This document shows, one piece after another, positions 17,669 to 26,928 of a stretch of DNA of 64,000 nucleotides. The notes under the pieces are model-generated. The model saw only the letters and a list, made by a program, of their open reading frames with translations, was not told the origin of the DNA and searched no databases. A program made the translations under genes and the position numbers. Every line of letters begins with the position of its first letter. Positions within the stretch are counted from its first letter, which is position 1. This stretch comes from an uncultured Paracoccaceae bacterium (GTDB lineage: Bacteria > Pseudomonadota > Alphaproteobacteria > Rhodobacterales > Rhodobacteraceae): positions 248,001 through 312,000 of the forward strand of contig CANMTD010000001.1 of NCBI GenBank assembly GCA_947500775.1, in the 5' to 3' direction.

Positions 17669-18238
17669 ATGACAGAAAGATGCGGCTGGTGCGGGCAAGA
17701 AATGATTTACATTGAGTACCACGATACCGAATGGGGCGTGCCGGAATGGGACAGTCGCGCCCTGTGGGAGAAACTGATTCTCGACGGGTTTCAGGCCGGA
17801 CTCAGCTGGATCACCATCCTTAAAAAGCGTGATAATTTCCGGGTGGCCTTTCAGGAATTTGATCCGCGCGTGATCGCCCAGTGGGGCGACAAGGACATCA
17901 CCCGCCTGTTGGCTGACCCCGGCATCATCCGCCATCGCGGTAAAATCGCAGCCGCGATCAGCAATGCCCAGGCCTGGTGCCGGATCGAGGATCAGCAGGG
18001 GTTTGACCGGTTCCTGTGGGATTATGTGGACGGCAAGCCGATCCAGAACCGGTTCACAACCATGGCCGAGGTGCCCGCCCAGACCCCGCTGTCACAGCAG
18101 ATTTCGAAAGACCTGAAAAAGGCCGGGTTCAAATTCTGCGGTCCCACCATCGTCTATGCCTTCATGCAGGCGGTGGGCATGGTGAACGACCATGTGATCA
18201 CCTGCCCGGCCCATGACCGGGTGCGGGCACTGGGCTAG
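17669..18238 (+). CDS. tag: DNA-3-methyladenine glycosylase I
   Basis: 189 residues, normal length. The zinc-snap residues are all present: Cys5, His18, His175 and Cys179 (numbering within one of the E. coli protein). The core motifs are WGVPEWDSRALWEKLILDGF and QAGLSWITILKKR. Tag removes 3-methyladenine from alkylated DNA in the cytoplasm. A GAGGAATAAGGAAA stretch precedes the ATG. The last four bases overlap the convergent sterol-desaturase-like gene. The gene is divergent from the EAL gene, with an AT-rich gap that includes the palindrome CTTCT-A-AGAAG at 17584-17594. Confidence 0.95.
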   Translation: MTERCGWCGQEMIYIEYHDTEWGVPEWDSRALWEKLILDGFQAGLSWITILKKRDNFRVAFQEFDPRVIAQWGDKDITRLLADPGIIRHRGKIAAAISNAQAWCRIEDQQGFDRFLWDYVDGKPIQNRFTTMAEVPAQTPLSQQISKDLKKAGFKFCGPTIVYAFMQAVGMVNDHVITCPAHDRVRALG

Positions 18239-19176
18239 GGCGCGGTTTCCTCGAACCCCGGTGTGCCGCGATCTTCGGGGTGGCGGGCCAGATGTTTGGC
18301 TTTCAGCACCGGGGTCATGTCGCGGCTGCCGTCATGGCTCCAGCCCGGGGGGGCGACCGCATACATCAGCCGCTGGCGCAGGGTCAGGCCGGGCTGCGCC
18401 ATATCGCGGAAAATCGCGACCCATTCGTGAAAGGCGATGCGGATCGGGTTGAAGGTGGCCAGGTTATGCACCAGCCCGTAATCCACCTTTTCGCTGTCCA
18501 ACTCGGGCACGAAGGTGCCGAAGATCCTGTCCCAGATGATGAAGACCCCGGCATAGTTGCAATCCAGATAGCGCGCGTTGCGCCCGTGATGTGCCCGGTG
18601 GTGGCTGGGGGTGTTCATCACCGCCTCGAACCATCTGGGCAGGCGGTTGATGGCCTCGGTATGAATCCAGAACTGATAGATCAGGTTCAGCCCGCCGCAA
18701 AACAGCACCATCGCCGGATGAAACCCCAACAGGATCAGCGGCGCCCGCACCACCATCATGAAGGTGAAATACCCCGTCCATGTCTGCCGCAGCGCGGTGG
18801 TCAGGTTGTAGTGCTGGGATGAATGGTGGTTCACATGGCTGGCCCAGACCCAGCGGATGCGGTGGCCGAACCGGTGCACCCAGTAATAGCGCAGATCGTC
18901 CAGCACGAAACAGATGGCGATCACCATCCACGAGGTGCCCAGATCAAGCGGCGTGATCTGCCACAGCACCATGAAAAACCCATAGGCGATGAACCCCAGC
19001 AGGATGCCCGAGGCGATATTGCCCGCCCCCATGATCAGCGAGGTAAAAGCATCGCGCGTTTCATACCGCCCGCCGCGCCCCGTCGCGTGAATCCAGAACA
19101 ATTCGGCCAGAATGGCGGCGATGAACAGCGGGACCGCCCAGGAAACGACATCGGGAAAGGTGATATTGGCGGTCAT
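18235..19176 (-). CDS. Sterol desaturase / fatty acid hydroxylase superfamily membrane protein
   Basis: 313 residues with several membrane helices. The di-iron histidine clusters are complete: HRFGH (101-105), HVNHH (114-118), His172 and HHRAHH (192-197). These enzymes hydroxylate or desaturate lipids with oxygen at the membrane face. In bacteria members act on carotenoids, hopanoids, ornithine lipids and other lipids, so the substrate here is open. Its start overlaps the stop of the upstream small gene as ATGA, so the two are one unit. Confidence 0.9.
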   Translation of the reverse strand: MTANITFPDVVSWAVPLFIAAILAELFWIHATGRGGRYETRDAFTSLIMGAGNIASGILLGFIAYGFFMVLWQITPLDLGTSWMVIAICFVLDDLRYYWVHRFGHRIRWVWASHVNHHSSQHYNLTTALRQTWTGYFTFMMVVRAPLILLGFHPAMVLFCGGLNLIYQFWIHTEAINRLPRWFEAVMNTPSHHRAHHGRNARYLDCNYAGVFIIWDRIFGTFVPELDSEKVDYGLVHNLATFNPIRIAFHEWVAIFRDMAQPGLTLRQRLMYAVAPPGWSHDGSRDMTPVLKAKHLARHPEDRGTPGFEETAP

Positions 19177-19571
19177 GTGGCCTCGCTTGCGGTCAGGGTG
19201 TTGATCCAGTGGGGCTGATCCTGCGGCGGCAGGCTGATCCGCAGCTGCGCCGCGCCGTAATCGTCAAACCGCACGGTCAGCCCGGTCGCATCCGGCGTGA
19301 CCTCGGCACAATCCGCGCGCCGCGCGGTGGTATCCGCCCCCGCCGCCCACAACAGCCCCGCACCCGAACTGGCATGCACCAACGCCACGCGCCCGTCATC
19401 GGACATGGCGATCGCTTCGACCTGATCATCAGGAAATTCGCGGCACCACTGGGCGGCGACGAAACTCGGATCGCTCAGATCGACCTGCCGTGAATAGCCA
19501 AGCAGGTGCAACAGAACGGCAATCCCGGCGATGCCCCCCACAACCAACGGCAGTAATATCTGTAACGGCAC
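19173..19571 (-). CDS. Small membrane-anchored protein, unknown
   Basis: 132 residues from a GTG with a strong GGAGG site. One N-terminal hydrophobic helix (about residues 4-23) anchors a soluble domain of about 105 residues, probably periplasmic, with two cysteines (43 and 89) and a beta-rich pattern. I recognise no family. The ATGA overlap with the sterol-desaturase-like gene suggests it helps or accompanies that enzyme. Confidence 0.75.
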   Translation of the reverse strand: MPLQILLPLVVGGIAGIAVLLHLLGYSRQVDLSDPSFVAAQWCREFPDDQVEAIAMSDDGRVALVHASSGAGLLWAAGADTTARRADCAEVTPDATGLTVRFDDYGAAQLRISLPPQDQPHWINTLTASEAT

Positions 19572-19642
19572 GGTGTCCTCCCGGTTCCGATGATGGGCGA
19601 AACCGGGGGGGTGCCGTCAATATGGCCGTTACGTCAATCGGC

Positions 19643-20200
19643 TCAGCTTTCGGCCATCAGGGCCCGCAGAATCGCCTTGGCGCTGTCGCTGTCCCATTCG
19701 GCATCGCCGCGCAGCCGGGCGATTTCCTGACCCTCGGGGTTCAGGATCACGGTGATCGGCAGGCCCAGAACCGCCATGTGCCGCGCCATTTCCTGTTTGG
19801 GATCGCGCAGGATCGGCAGGTTCTGAATCTCGGCGGTCTCGAAGAACCGTTTGATGCCGGGCACCGGGTTGTGACCGGTGGCCACCGGCACCACGGCAAA
19901 ATTGTCGCTGCCCAGTTCGGCCTGCAACCGGTCCAGCGACGGCATTTCATGGCGGCAGGGCGCGCACCATGTGGCCCAGAAATTTAGCACCACATATTTG
20001 CCGTTGTATTCGCTTAACCGGTGCGGCGCACCTTCGGCATCGACCAGTTCGACATCGGCCACCGGTTTGGGCGCGCTGTGGAAGGTCAGTTTTTTCATCT
20101 GGCCATCGCGCAGCGCCTCGATCTGGGCGATGTCTGCGGATGCGGCATTTGCACCAAACGCAAGGGCCGTATAGAGAACGGCCAAACGGAACAGTTTCAT
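19643..20200 (-). CDS. TlpA-family thiol-disulfide oxidoreductase
   Basis: 185 residues. A signal peptide (about 1-22, cleavage near ANAASA|DI) directs a thioredoxin-fold domain to the periplasm. The active site is WCAPC (Cys79, Cys82), with the cis-proline later in [14 protein letters not shown]. TlpA/ResE-like proteins reduce disulfides for cytochrome c maturation or oxidase copper loading. The start has a GGAGGG site and lies only 21 bases from the divergent argH start, so the two promoter regions must overlap coding sequence. Confidence 0.93.
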   Translation of the reverse strand: MKLFRLAVLYTALAFGANAASADIAQIEALRDGQMKKLTFHSAPKPVADVELVDAEGAPHRLSEYNGKYVVLNFWATWCAPCRHEMPSLDRLQAELGSDNFAVVPVATGHNPVPGIKRFFETAEIQNLPILRDPKQEMARHMAVLGLPITVILNPEGQEIARLRGDAEWDSDSAKAILRALMAES

Positions 20201-20221
20201 TTTCCCTCCAGGGGCACAGCA

Positions 20222-21613
20222 ATGACCAAGACAACCTCAAACGCCATGTGGGGCGGGCGGTTCGCCGCAGGGCCCGATGCGATCATGGAGGCGATCAACG
20301 CCTCGATCGGATTTGACCAGCGGATGGCCGCCCAGGACATTCAGGGCTCGCGCGCCCATGCCGCCATGCTGGCGGCCACGGGCATTCTTACTTCTAATGA
20401 TGCCGATGCGATCGGGGAAGGCCTGCTCACGGTCTTGTCAGAAATCGAACGTGGCGAGTTCGCCTTTTCCACCGCGCTGGAAGACATCCACATGAACGTC
20501 GAGGCGCGGCTGAAAGACCTGATCGGCGAACCGGCGGGCCGTCTGCACACGGGCCGCAGCCGCAACGATCAGGTGGCGACCGATTTCAAACTGTGGGTCC
20601 GCGATCAGATGGATGCGGCTATTGCCGGGATCGAGGCGCTGATCGCCGCCTTTCTGGCACAGGCCGAGGCGGGCGCGGATTGGGTGATGCCCGGGTTCAC
20701 CCACCTGCAGACCGCCCAGCCCGTGACATGGGGCCACCACATGATGGCCTATGTCGAAATGCTGGGCCGCGATCTAAGCCGGTTCAAAGACGCCCGCGCC
20801 CGGATGAACGAAAGCCCGCTGGGCGCGGCCGCCCTGGCCGGGACCTCCTTTCCGATCGATCGGCACATGACGGCCGCCGCGCTGGGCTTTGACCGGCCTG
20901 CCGCCAATTCGCTGGATGCCGTCGCCGACCGCGATTTCGCGCTGGAATTCCTGTCGTCATCGTCAATCTGCGCCATGCACCTGTCCCGCTTTGCCGAAGA
21001 ACTGGTGATCTGGTCCAGCGCCCAGTTCCGCTTTGTGGTGCTGTCGGACCGGTTTTCCACCGGATCGTCGATCATGCCGCAAAAGAAGAACCCCGATGCG
21101 GCCGAGCTGATCCGCGCCAAGATCGGCCGGATCATGGGGGCGATGGTTGCGCTGTTCACGGTGATGAAGGGGCTGCCGCTGACCTATTCCAAGGACATGC
21201 AGGAAGACAAGGAACAGGTGTTCGACGCCGCCGACCACCTGATGCTGGCGCTGGCCGCGATGGAAGGCATGGTCCGCGACATGACCGCCAACCGCGACGC
21301 GCTGGAAACCGCCGCCGCCAGCGGGTTCTCGACCGCCACCGATCTGGCCGACTGGCTGGTGCGGACGCTGAACATGCCGTTCCGCGATGCCCACCATGTG
21401 ACCGGGTCGCTGGTGGCGCTGGCCGAAAGCAAAGGCTGCGATCTGCCCGAGCTGACGCTGGCCGACATGCAATCGGTCCATGCGCTGATCAGCGCCGATG
21501 TCTTCGACGTGCTGGGGGTCCATAATTCGGTCGCCAGCAGAACCAGCTATGGCGGCACCGCGCCCGATCAGGTGCGCGCGCAGGTCGCACGGTGGAAAGA
21601 GGTGCTGAAATGA
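20222..21613 (+). CDS. argH: Argininosuccinate lyase
   Basis: 463 residues from the ATG at 20222 ([20 protein letters not shown]). The fumarase/aspartase-superfamily signature is [12 protein letters not shown] (281-292), with HTGRSRND (109-116) and the catalytic His in FTHLQTAQP (161). It splits argininosuccinate into arginine and fumarate in the cytoplasm, the last step of arginine synthesis. The stop overlaps the start of a lipoprotein gene as ATGA. The order argH, small lipoprotein, DUF2834, lysA is one I recall from many Rhodobacteraceae. Confidence 0.97.
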   Translation: MTKTTSNAMWGGRFAAGPDAIMEAINASIGFDQRMAAQDIQGSRAHAAMLAATGILTSNDADAIGEGLLTVLSEIERGEFAFSTALEDIHMNVEARLKDLIGEPAGRLHTGRSRNDQVATDFKLWVRDQMDAAIAGIEALIAAFLAQAEAGADWVMPGFTHLQTAQPVTWGHHMMAYVEMLGRDLSRFKDARARMNESPLGAAALAGTSFPIDRHMTAAALGFDRPAANSLDAVADRDFALEFLSSSSICAMHLSRFAEELVIWSSAQFRFVVLSDRFSTGSSIMPQKKNPDAAELIRAKIGRIMGAMVALFTVMKGLPLTYSKDMQEDKEQVFDAADHLMLALAAMEGMVRDMTANRDALETAAASGFSTATDLADWLVRTLNMPFRDAHHVTGSLVALAESKGCDLPELTLADMQSVHALISADVFDVLGVHNSVASRTSYGGTAPDQVRAQVARWKEVLK

Positions 21614-21789
21614 AACGGATCACGGTTCTTCTGATCGCCACACTGGCGCTGGCCTCTTGCGGTGCCGATGGCAAACCGACGCGGCCCACGGCCAATGCCT
21701 CGGTCGGGGTCGACAGTTCGGGCAATATCCGCACCGGGGCCAGTGTCGGCACCCGGATCGGGCCGGTGGGCGTGTCGCTGGGGCTGTGA
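21610..21789 (+). CDS. Small lipoprotein linked to argH
   Basis: 59 residues. The N-terminal signal [17 protein letters not shown] ends in a lipobox with Cys17. The short mature part ([20 protein letters not shown], ending GPVGVSLGL) is Gly/Ser/Val rich and without catalytic features. The start codon sits in the argH stop (ATGA), so translation is coupled. Function unknown. It is too small to carry a known enzyme domain. Confidence 0.8.
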   Translation: MKRITVLLIATLALASCGADGKPTRPTANASVGVDSSGNIRTGASVGTRIGPVGVSLGL

Positions 21790-21804
21790 CCCGAACCGGC
21801 GGGT

Positions 21805-21832
21805 TTGCAAGGCCGCTGAATTGCTCTAAACG
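21805..21832 (+). promoter_or_regulatory. Possible internal promoter giving a leaderless DUF2834 message
   Basis: TTGCAA (21805-21810) and TAAACG (21827-21832) are 16 bases apart. The expected transcription start falls at about 21839, the A of the DUF2834 ATG. No ribosome-binding site precedes that ATG, which fits a leaderless start. Both boxes are imperfect. Confidence 0.3.
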
Positions 21833-21838
21833 CGCAGT

Positions 21839-22156
21839 ATGTCGTTGCTGCGTCTTGCATATCTGGCCCTTGCGGTCTGGGGTGCGATCCACCCGCTCAG
21901 CCTGCTTGTCGGGTGGTTTTCCGAACATGGCTGGCAGTTGGGCCCGATGATCGAGGCCTGGCAGGCGAACGCCGCGACCCGCGCCCTGGTCTGGGACCTG
22001 ACCATCGCTGCGCTGGCCCTGACCCTGTGGATCCTGGCCGAGGTTTACGTTCGCAAGAACTGGCTGGCGCTGATCGCGGTTCCGGCCACCTTCGGCATCG
22101 GGCTTGGCTGTGGCCTGCCGCTTTATCTGTTTCTTCGCTCAAGGCCTGTAACCTGA
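21839..22156 (+). CDS. DUF2834 membrane protein
   Basis: 105 residues with three hydrophobic helices (roughly 4-22, 48-68 and 75-98), the layout of DUF2834, a small inner-membrane family of unknown role. There is no ribosome-binding site before the ATG. Its TGA stop is followed directly by the lysA ATG, so it is probably read with lysA. Confidence 0.8.
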   Translation: MSLLRLAYLALAVWGAIHPLSLLVGWFSEHGWQLGPMIEAWQANAATRALVWDLTIAALALTLWILAEVYVRKNWLALIAVPATFGIGLGCGLPLYLFLRSRPVT

Positions 22157-23422
22157 ATGGATCACTTTCTGTATCGCGACGGCATCCTGCATGCCGAAGA
22201 TGTGCCGCTGCCGCAAATCGCGGCGGCTGTGGGCACGCCGTTCTATTGCTATTCCACCGCCACGCTGACCCGGCATTTCAAACTGTTCGACGAAGCGTTG
22301 GACGGCATGGACCATCTGGTCTGCTATGCGATGAAATCCAATTCCAACCAGGCGGTGATCAAAACGCTGGCGGATCTGGGCGCGGGCATGGATGTGGTAT
22401 CGGGCGGCGAATATGCGCGGGCCCGCGCCGCCGGCGTGCCGGGCGACCGGATCGTGTTTTCCGGCGTCGGCAAGACCCGCGAAGAAATGCGCATGGCGCT
22501 GACCGGCGGGGTGCGCCAGTTCAACATCGAATCCGAACCCGAGATGGAGGCGCTGAATCAGGTCGCCCTGTCGCTGGGTCTGGTCGCACCCATCACCGTG
22601 CGGGTGAACCCCGACGTCGATGCCAAGACCCACGAAAAGATCGCCACCGGCAAATCCGAAAACAAATTCGGCATCCCGATCGCCCGCGCGCGCGAGGTCT
22701 ATGCCCATGCCGCCGCCCTGCCGGGGCTGAAGGTCATCGGCATCGACGTGCATATCGGCAGCCAGCTGACCGAACTTGGCCCTTTTGAGCAGGCGTACCT
22801 CAAGGTTGCCGACCTGACCCGCGCGCTGCGCGCCGACGGGCACGATATCCGGCGGCTGGATCTGGGCGGCGGGCTTGGCATTCCCTATGAACGCTCCAAT
22901 TCGGCGCCGCCTTTGCCGGTGGAATATGGCGCGTTGATCAAACGCACAGTGGGCGATCTGGGGTGCGAGATCGAGATCGAACCGGGACGCCTGATTTCGG
23001 GCAATGCGGGCGTGATGGTCAGCGATGTGATCTATGTGAAGTCGGGCGAGGGGCGGAATTTCCTGATTCTCGACGCGGCGATGAATGATTTGATCCGACC
23101 GGCAATGTATGGCGCATACCACGACATCATCCCGGTGATCGAACCCGCGCCGGGGGCGGAACAGACGCCCTATGACATCGTCGGGCCGGTCTGCGAATCC
23201 GGGGATACCTTTACAAAACAACGGGATATGCCCCCGTTGGCGGCGGGCGACATGGTCGCTTTCCGGTCGGCCGGGGCCTACGGCGCGGTGATGTCGTCGG
23301 AATACAACACCCGCCCCCTGATACCAGAAGTTCTGGTCCATGGGGATCAATTCGCCGTCATTCGGGCGCGTCCGACCTTTGACGAGATGATAAACCGCGA
23401 TACCATCCCTGCATGGCTTTGA
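22157..23422 (+). CDS. lysA: Diaminopimelate decarboxylase
   Basis: 421 residues. The PLP-binding lysine is Lys60 in CYAMKSNSNQ. Other family motifs are VSGGEYARA, GIDVHIGSQL, the glycine-rich phosphate loop DLGGGLGIPY and CESGDTF, whose Cys joins the partner's active site in the dimer. The enzyme makes L-lysine from meso-diaminopimelate in the cytoplasm. Its ATG follows the DUF2834 stop with no gap. Confidence 0.97.
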   Translation: MDHFLYRDGILHAEDVPLPQIAAAVGTPFYCYSTATLTRHFKLFDEALDGMDHLVCYAMKSNSNQAVIKTLADLGAGMDVVSGGEYARARAAGVPGDRIVFSGVGKTREEMRMALTGGVRQFNIESEPEMEALNQVALSLGLVAPITVRVNPDVDAKTHEKIATGKSENKFGIPIARAREVYAHAAALPGLKVIGIDVHIGSQLTELGPFEQAYLKVADLTRALRADGHDIRRLDLGGGLGIPYERSNSAPPLPVEYGALIKRTVGDLGCEIEIEPGRLISGNAGVMVSDVIYVKSGEGRNFLILDAAMNDLIRPAMYGAYHDIIPVIEPAPGAEQTPYDIVGPVCESGDTFTKQRDMPPLAAGDMVAFRSAGAYGAVMSSEYNTRPLIPEVLVHGDQFAVIRARPTFDEMINRDTIPAWL

Positions 23423-23458
23423 TCCGCAGTCCCGCGGCAAGGCCGCCCGGACCGCAGA

Positions 23459-26059
23459 ATGACCGAACAGAGCCACACCCCTGAAACGACCCTGAAAGCG
23501 CTGGTCTGGCCGCTGCGCCTGACCCGCTGGGGTCTGGCGGCGGAACGTCTGACGCAGGCGTTCTGGCCGCTGTGGTCGCTGGTTCTGGCGGTTCTGGCGC
23601 TGCTGGCCTTCGGCTTGCACGAGGTTACGCCGCGCGGCGCGCTGATCACCGGGCTGATTGTGGTGGCCATTGCCGCGGCATGGCTGCTGATCCGCGGGCT
23701 GCGGCGGTTTCATGTCCCGTCCCGGGCCGAGGCGCTGGAGCGTCTGGATGCCACCCTGCCGGGGCGGCCGATCACCGCGCTGGGCGACATACAGGCCATC
23801 GGCGCGGGCGACAGCGCATCGGAATTCGTCTGGCAGGCGCATGTCGACCGGATGGCCCGTCGCGCGGCGGATGCCCGCGCCGTTCCCCCCGATCTGCGGG
23901 TGTCGCGCCGCGATCCGTTCGGGCTGCGCTATGTCGCGGTCACGGCGTTTCTGGTGGCGCTGGTGTTCGGCTCGCTGTGGCGCGTGGCTTCGGTCCCCGA
24001 TATGGCGGCGGGGCCGGGATCGGCGCTGGCCAGCGGCCCGGCGTGGGAAGGCTGGGTTGAACCCCCCGCCTATACCGGACGGCCCAGCCTGTATCTGAAC
24101 GATATCAGCGCCGCCTCTTTGCGGGTGCCGCAGGGCAGCGCCGTCACCGTGCGCCTGTATGGCGAGGTCGGCGCGCTGGGCCTGACCGAAACCGTTTCCG
24201 GCACAGCACCTTCGGTGCCGTCGGACGATCTGGTGCACCGGTTCGACATCACCCAAAGCGGCGCAGTATCCATCGACGGGCCCGGCGGGCGCGCCTGGGA
24301 CGTGGTGATGGAACCGGACGCAGCCCCCACCGTGACCATCGCGGCCAAGATGGAACGCGGGCGCGGCGGCGAGATACAGCAGAAATTCCTGGCCAAGGAT
24401 GACCACGGCGTTGTGGCGGGTACAGTCACGATCACCCTTGATCTGCCAACAGTGACCCGTGCCTACGGACTGGTGGCCGAGCCTGAGGACCGCGCACCGA
24501 TCGTCGTTGACCTGCCGATGCCGATCACCGGCGACCGGCGCACCTTCGAAGAGACATTGATCGAGAATTTTTCGGACCACCCCTGGGCACACCTACCCGT
24601 GCAGATGGTGTTCGAGGTGGCCGATACCCTTGGCCAGACCGGGCAAAGCAGCGCAATCAGCGCCAATCTGGGCGGGCGCCGGTTTTTCGATCCGCTGGCC
24701 GCCTCTATCATCGAACAACGGCGCGATCTGCTGTGGACCCGCGACAATGGCCGCCGGGTGGTGCAGATCCTGCGCGCGGTCAGCCACCGCCCGGATGAAA
24801 TTTTCCGCGACAGCTCGGCCTTTTTGCAGTTGAAGGTGGCGTTGCGGCGGCTGGACAGGGCTGTGACCGACGGCCTGACGCCCGAGGTGCGGGACGAACT
24901 GGCGCAGGTGCTGTGGGACATCGCGGTGCTGTTGGAAGACGGCGATCTGTCCGACGCGCTGGAACAGCTGCGCCGCGCGCAGGACCGGCTGTCGCAGGCC
25001 ATGCGCAATGGCGCCACCGACGAGGAAATCGCCGAGCTGATGGACGAGCTGAACAAGGCGATGCAGAACTACATGCGTCAACTGGCCGAACAGCAGCAAC
25101 AGGACGGCCAGCAACAGCAGCAGGCCGAAAAGCAGAACACGCAGGAAATCACCGCCGATCAGTTGCAACAGATGCTGGACCGGATTCAGGAACTGATGGA
25201 ACAGGGCCGCATGGCCGAGGCGCAGCAATTGCTGGATCAGTTGCAGCAGATGCTGGAAAACATGCAGGTCACCCAAGGCGAAGGCGGCGGCGGGCAAAGC
25301 CCCGGCCAGCAGGCGATGGACGGGCTGGCCGAAACCCTGCGCGATCAGCAGGGGCTTAGCGACGATGCCTTCCGCGACCTGCAGGAACAGTTCAACCCGA
25401 ATGCCCAGGCCGGTGAAAGCGGCGAGAATGAGGGGCGCAGCGGCGGTCAGGGCCGGGGTCAAAGCCACGATGGTCAGGGTCAGGGTAGCCAGCAGGGCGG
25501 CGAAGGTCAGGGCGAAGGGCAACAGCCCGGCCAGCAGGGGCAGGGCGGCGATGCCCAGCAACCGGGGCAAAGCCTTGCTGATCGTCAGCAGGCCCTGCGC
25601 GATGAATTGCGCCGCCAGCAGGAAGGGCTGCCCGGTGTCGGCGGCGCCGAAGGTCAGGCCGCCCGCGACGCGCTGGACCGCGCGGGCCGCGCCATGGGCG
25701 AAGCCGAAGAGGCGCTGCGCGAGGATGATCTGGCCGGCGCGCTGAACAATCAGGCCGAAGCGATGGAGGCCCTGCGCGAAGGCATGCGCAACCTGGGCGA
25801 GGCACTGGCCCAGCAGCAGAACCAGCAGGGCCAGCAGGGCGAAGCCATCGGCCGCGCCAACCCCGACAGCCAGCGCGACCCGCTGGGCCGCGAACGCGGC
25901 GCACAGGGCCGGGTCGGCACCGATGAAAACCTGCTGCAGGGCGAAGACCCCTATGGCCGCGCCCGCGACCTGCTGGACGAAATCCGCCGCCGCTCATCCG
26001 ATCAGGAACGCCCGCCGCTGGAACTGGACTACCTCAAACGGCTGCTTGACCGGTTCTGA
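23459..26059 (+). CDS. Large DUF4175 / TIGR02302-type membrane protein
   Basis: 866 residues. Two membrane helices near the N-terminus (about 38-55 and 60-80) and a third near 160-178 are followed by a long, probably periplasmic part. Residues ~440-600 are helical and Gln-rich (RQLAEQQQQDGQQQQQAEKQ). Residues ~640-720 form a Gly/Gln/Ser-rich low-complexity tract, and the rest is again helical up to a conserved C-terminus (LDYLKRLLDRF). I recognise the family (TIGR02302, DUF4175) as alphaproteobacterial and of unknown function. It follows lysA by 36 bases. Confidence 0.85.
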   Translation: MTEQSHTPETTLKALVWPLRLTRWGLAAERLTQAFWPLWSLVLAVLALLAFGLHEVTPRGALITGLIVVAIAAAWLLIRGLRRFHVPSRAEALERLDATLPGRPITALGDIQAIGAGDSASEFVWQAHVDRMARRAADARAVPPDLRVSRRDPFGLRYVAVTAFLVALVFGSLWRVASVPDMAAGPGSALASGPAWEGWVEPPAYTGRPSLYLNDISAASLRVPQGSAVTVRLYGEVGALGLTETVSGTAPSVPSDDLVHRFDITQSGAVSIDGPGGRAWDVVMEPDAAPTVTIAAKMERGRGGEIQQKFLAKDDHGVVAGTVTITLDLPTVTRAYGLVAEPEDRAPIVVDLPMPITGDRRTFEETLIENFSDHPWAHLPVQMVFEVADTLGQTGQSSAISANLGGRRFFDPLAASIIEQRRDLLWTRDNGRRVVQILRAVSHRPDEIFRDSSAFLQLKVALRRLDRAVTDGLTPEVRDELAQVLWDIAVLLEDGDLSDALEQLRRAQDRLSQAMRNGATDEEIAELMDELNKAMQNYMRQLAEQQQQDGQQQQQAEKQNTQEITADQLQQMLDRIQELMEQGRMAEAQQLLDQLQQMLENMQVTQGEGGGGQSPGQQAMDGLAETLRDQQGLSDDAFRDLQEQFNPNAQAGESGENEGRSGGQGRGQSHDGQGQGSQQGGEGQGEGQQPGQQGQGGDAQQPGQSLADRQQALRDELRRQQEGLPGVGGAEGQAARDALDRAGRAMGEAEEALREDDLAGALNNQAEAMEALREGMRNLGEALAQQQNQQGQQGEAIGRANPDSQRDPLGRERGAQGRVGTDENLLQGEDPYGRARDLLDEIRRRSSDQERPPLELDYLKRLLDRF

Positions 26060-26096
26060 AGGGCGGCCGTGCGCGCGGAACCGTCGTTTGCGGGAA

Positions 26097-26759
26097 CTAC
26101 ATAGCCAGTCCATTTGCACAAAGGGTCGCATACTCAACCGCTGCGTCTGACAAGTCAGGATTGCTATCGACATAGTTCTTTACAACACTTTTGGTGTCCG
26201 GGTGGAAAACGTGATTCAGCCCGTGCAAAGCTGCGAGCTGACAGTCAACAGAATCTAACTCAAGTATTTTCGACAATGTTTCAAACATTGCGCGCTGGAT
26301 TCGTTTGTGAGCCGGATTGTTGGCTGGGTCTGCAACACCCATCGGATGGATGTCATAGGCTAAGCTGTCCCACCACATCTCGCAGGCTTCTCCCAATGGA
26401 TCCGAAGCAAACAGGTTCCGGTACATGAAGAACATTGAAGAAATAAGCTCTTCCTTTGTTTCCAAGGGAATTTTACTTTTCCAGATCAGGTCATTCAGAT
26501 TTCCTTCGAAGCCAGAACCAAACATAGCCCAACAACCTTGCTCAAGCTTGGCCCGGTCATGTTTTGAGGGCAAGCTGCGCGCATTCTGGAACATCTCAAT
26601 CAGACATTGAGCGCTATGTGCTGCGTCATAGTAGATGACTAAATCCAATTGGTTGTACCAGGCCTTGTCGCTCCCGGCACCATGTACGTCATGATCAAAA
26701 ATAAAGTCCTCGAACTCGGGCAAAGAGGCTTTTCTAATGTCAATCGTTGTTTCCGGCAT
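26097..26759 (-). CDS. Hypothetical protein in AT-richer DNA, helical-repeat-like
   Basis: 220 residues from the ATG at 26759 (MPETTIDIRKASLPEFEDFI); a TTG six codons upstream is also open. By eye the gene is close to 45-50% G+C, clearly below its neighbours, and uses codons such as AAA, TCT and ACA that are rare around it. No signal peptide or membrane segment is seen. Leucine-spaced helices and ALHGLNHVFHPDTKSVVKNY near the C-terminus suggest a HEAT-like repeat protein. I do not know its function. Composition suggests recent transfer as a single gene. Confidence 0.7.
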   Translation of the reverse strand: MPETTIDIRKASLPEFEDFIFDHDVHGAGSDKAWYNQLDLVIYYDAAHSAQCLIEMFQNARSLPSKHDRAKLEQGCWAMFGSGFEGNLNDLIWKSKIPLETKEELISSMFFMYRNLFASDPLGEACEMWWDSLAYDIHPMGVADPANNPAHKRIQRAMFETLSKILELDSVDCQLAALHGLNHVFHPDTKSVVKNYVDSNPDLSDAAVEYATLCANGLAM

Positions 26760-26928
26760 GCTTCTTTGTTGCACCAAATGTAGTGATTTGCACTATCTGA
26801 AGATGGGACAGCTATGGGCCTAAAGCCGCGGCTCGCCTGTTCCGCTATTTTCAATGCCCTTACCGATTGATTTGACAGAATGCTGCAATGCAGAGAAACT
26901 ACCTGCATTTAACCCAAGGAGTTTCGCA

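Noticed and set aside
22139-24592. An 817-codon open frame on the minus strand opposite lysA and the DUF4175 gene
   Set aside because: The opposite strand carries lysA with all its motifs; the antisense product shows no family resemblance and skewed composition.
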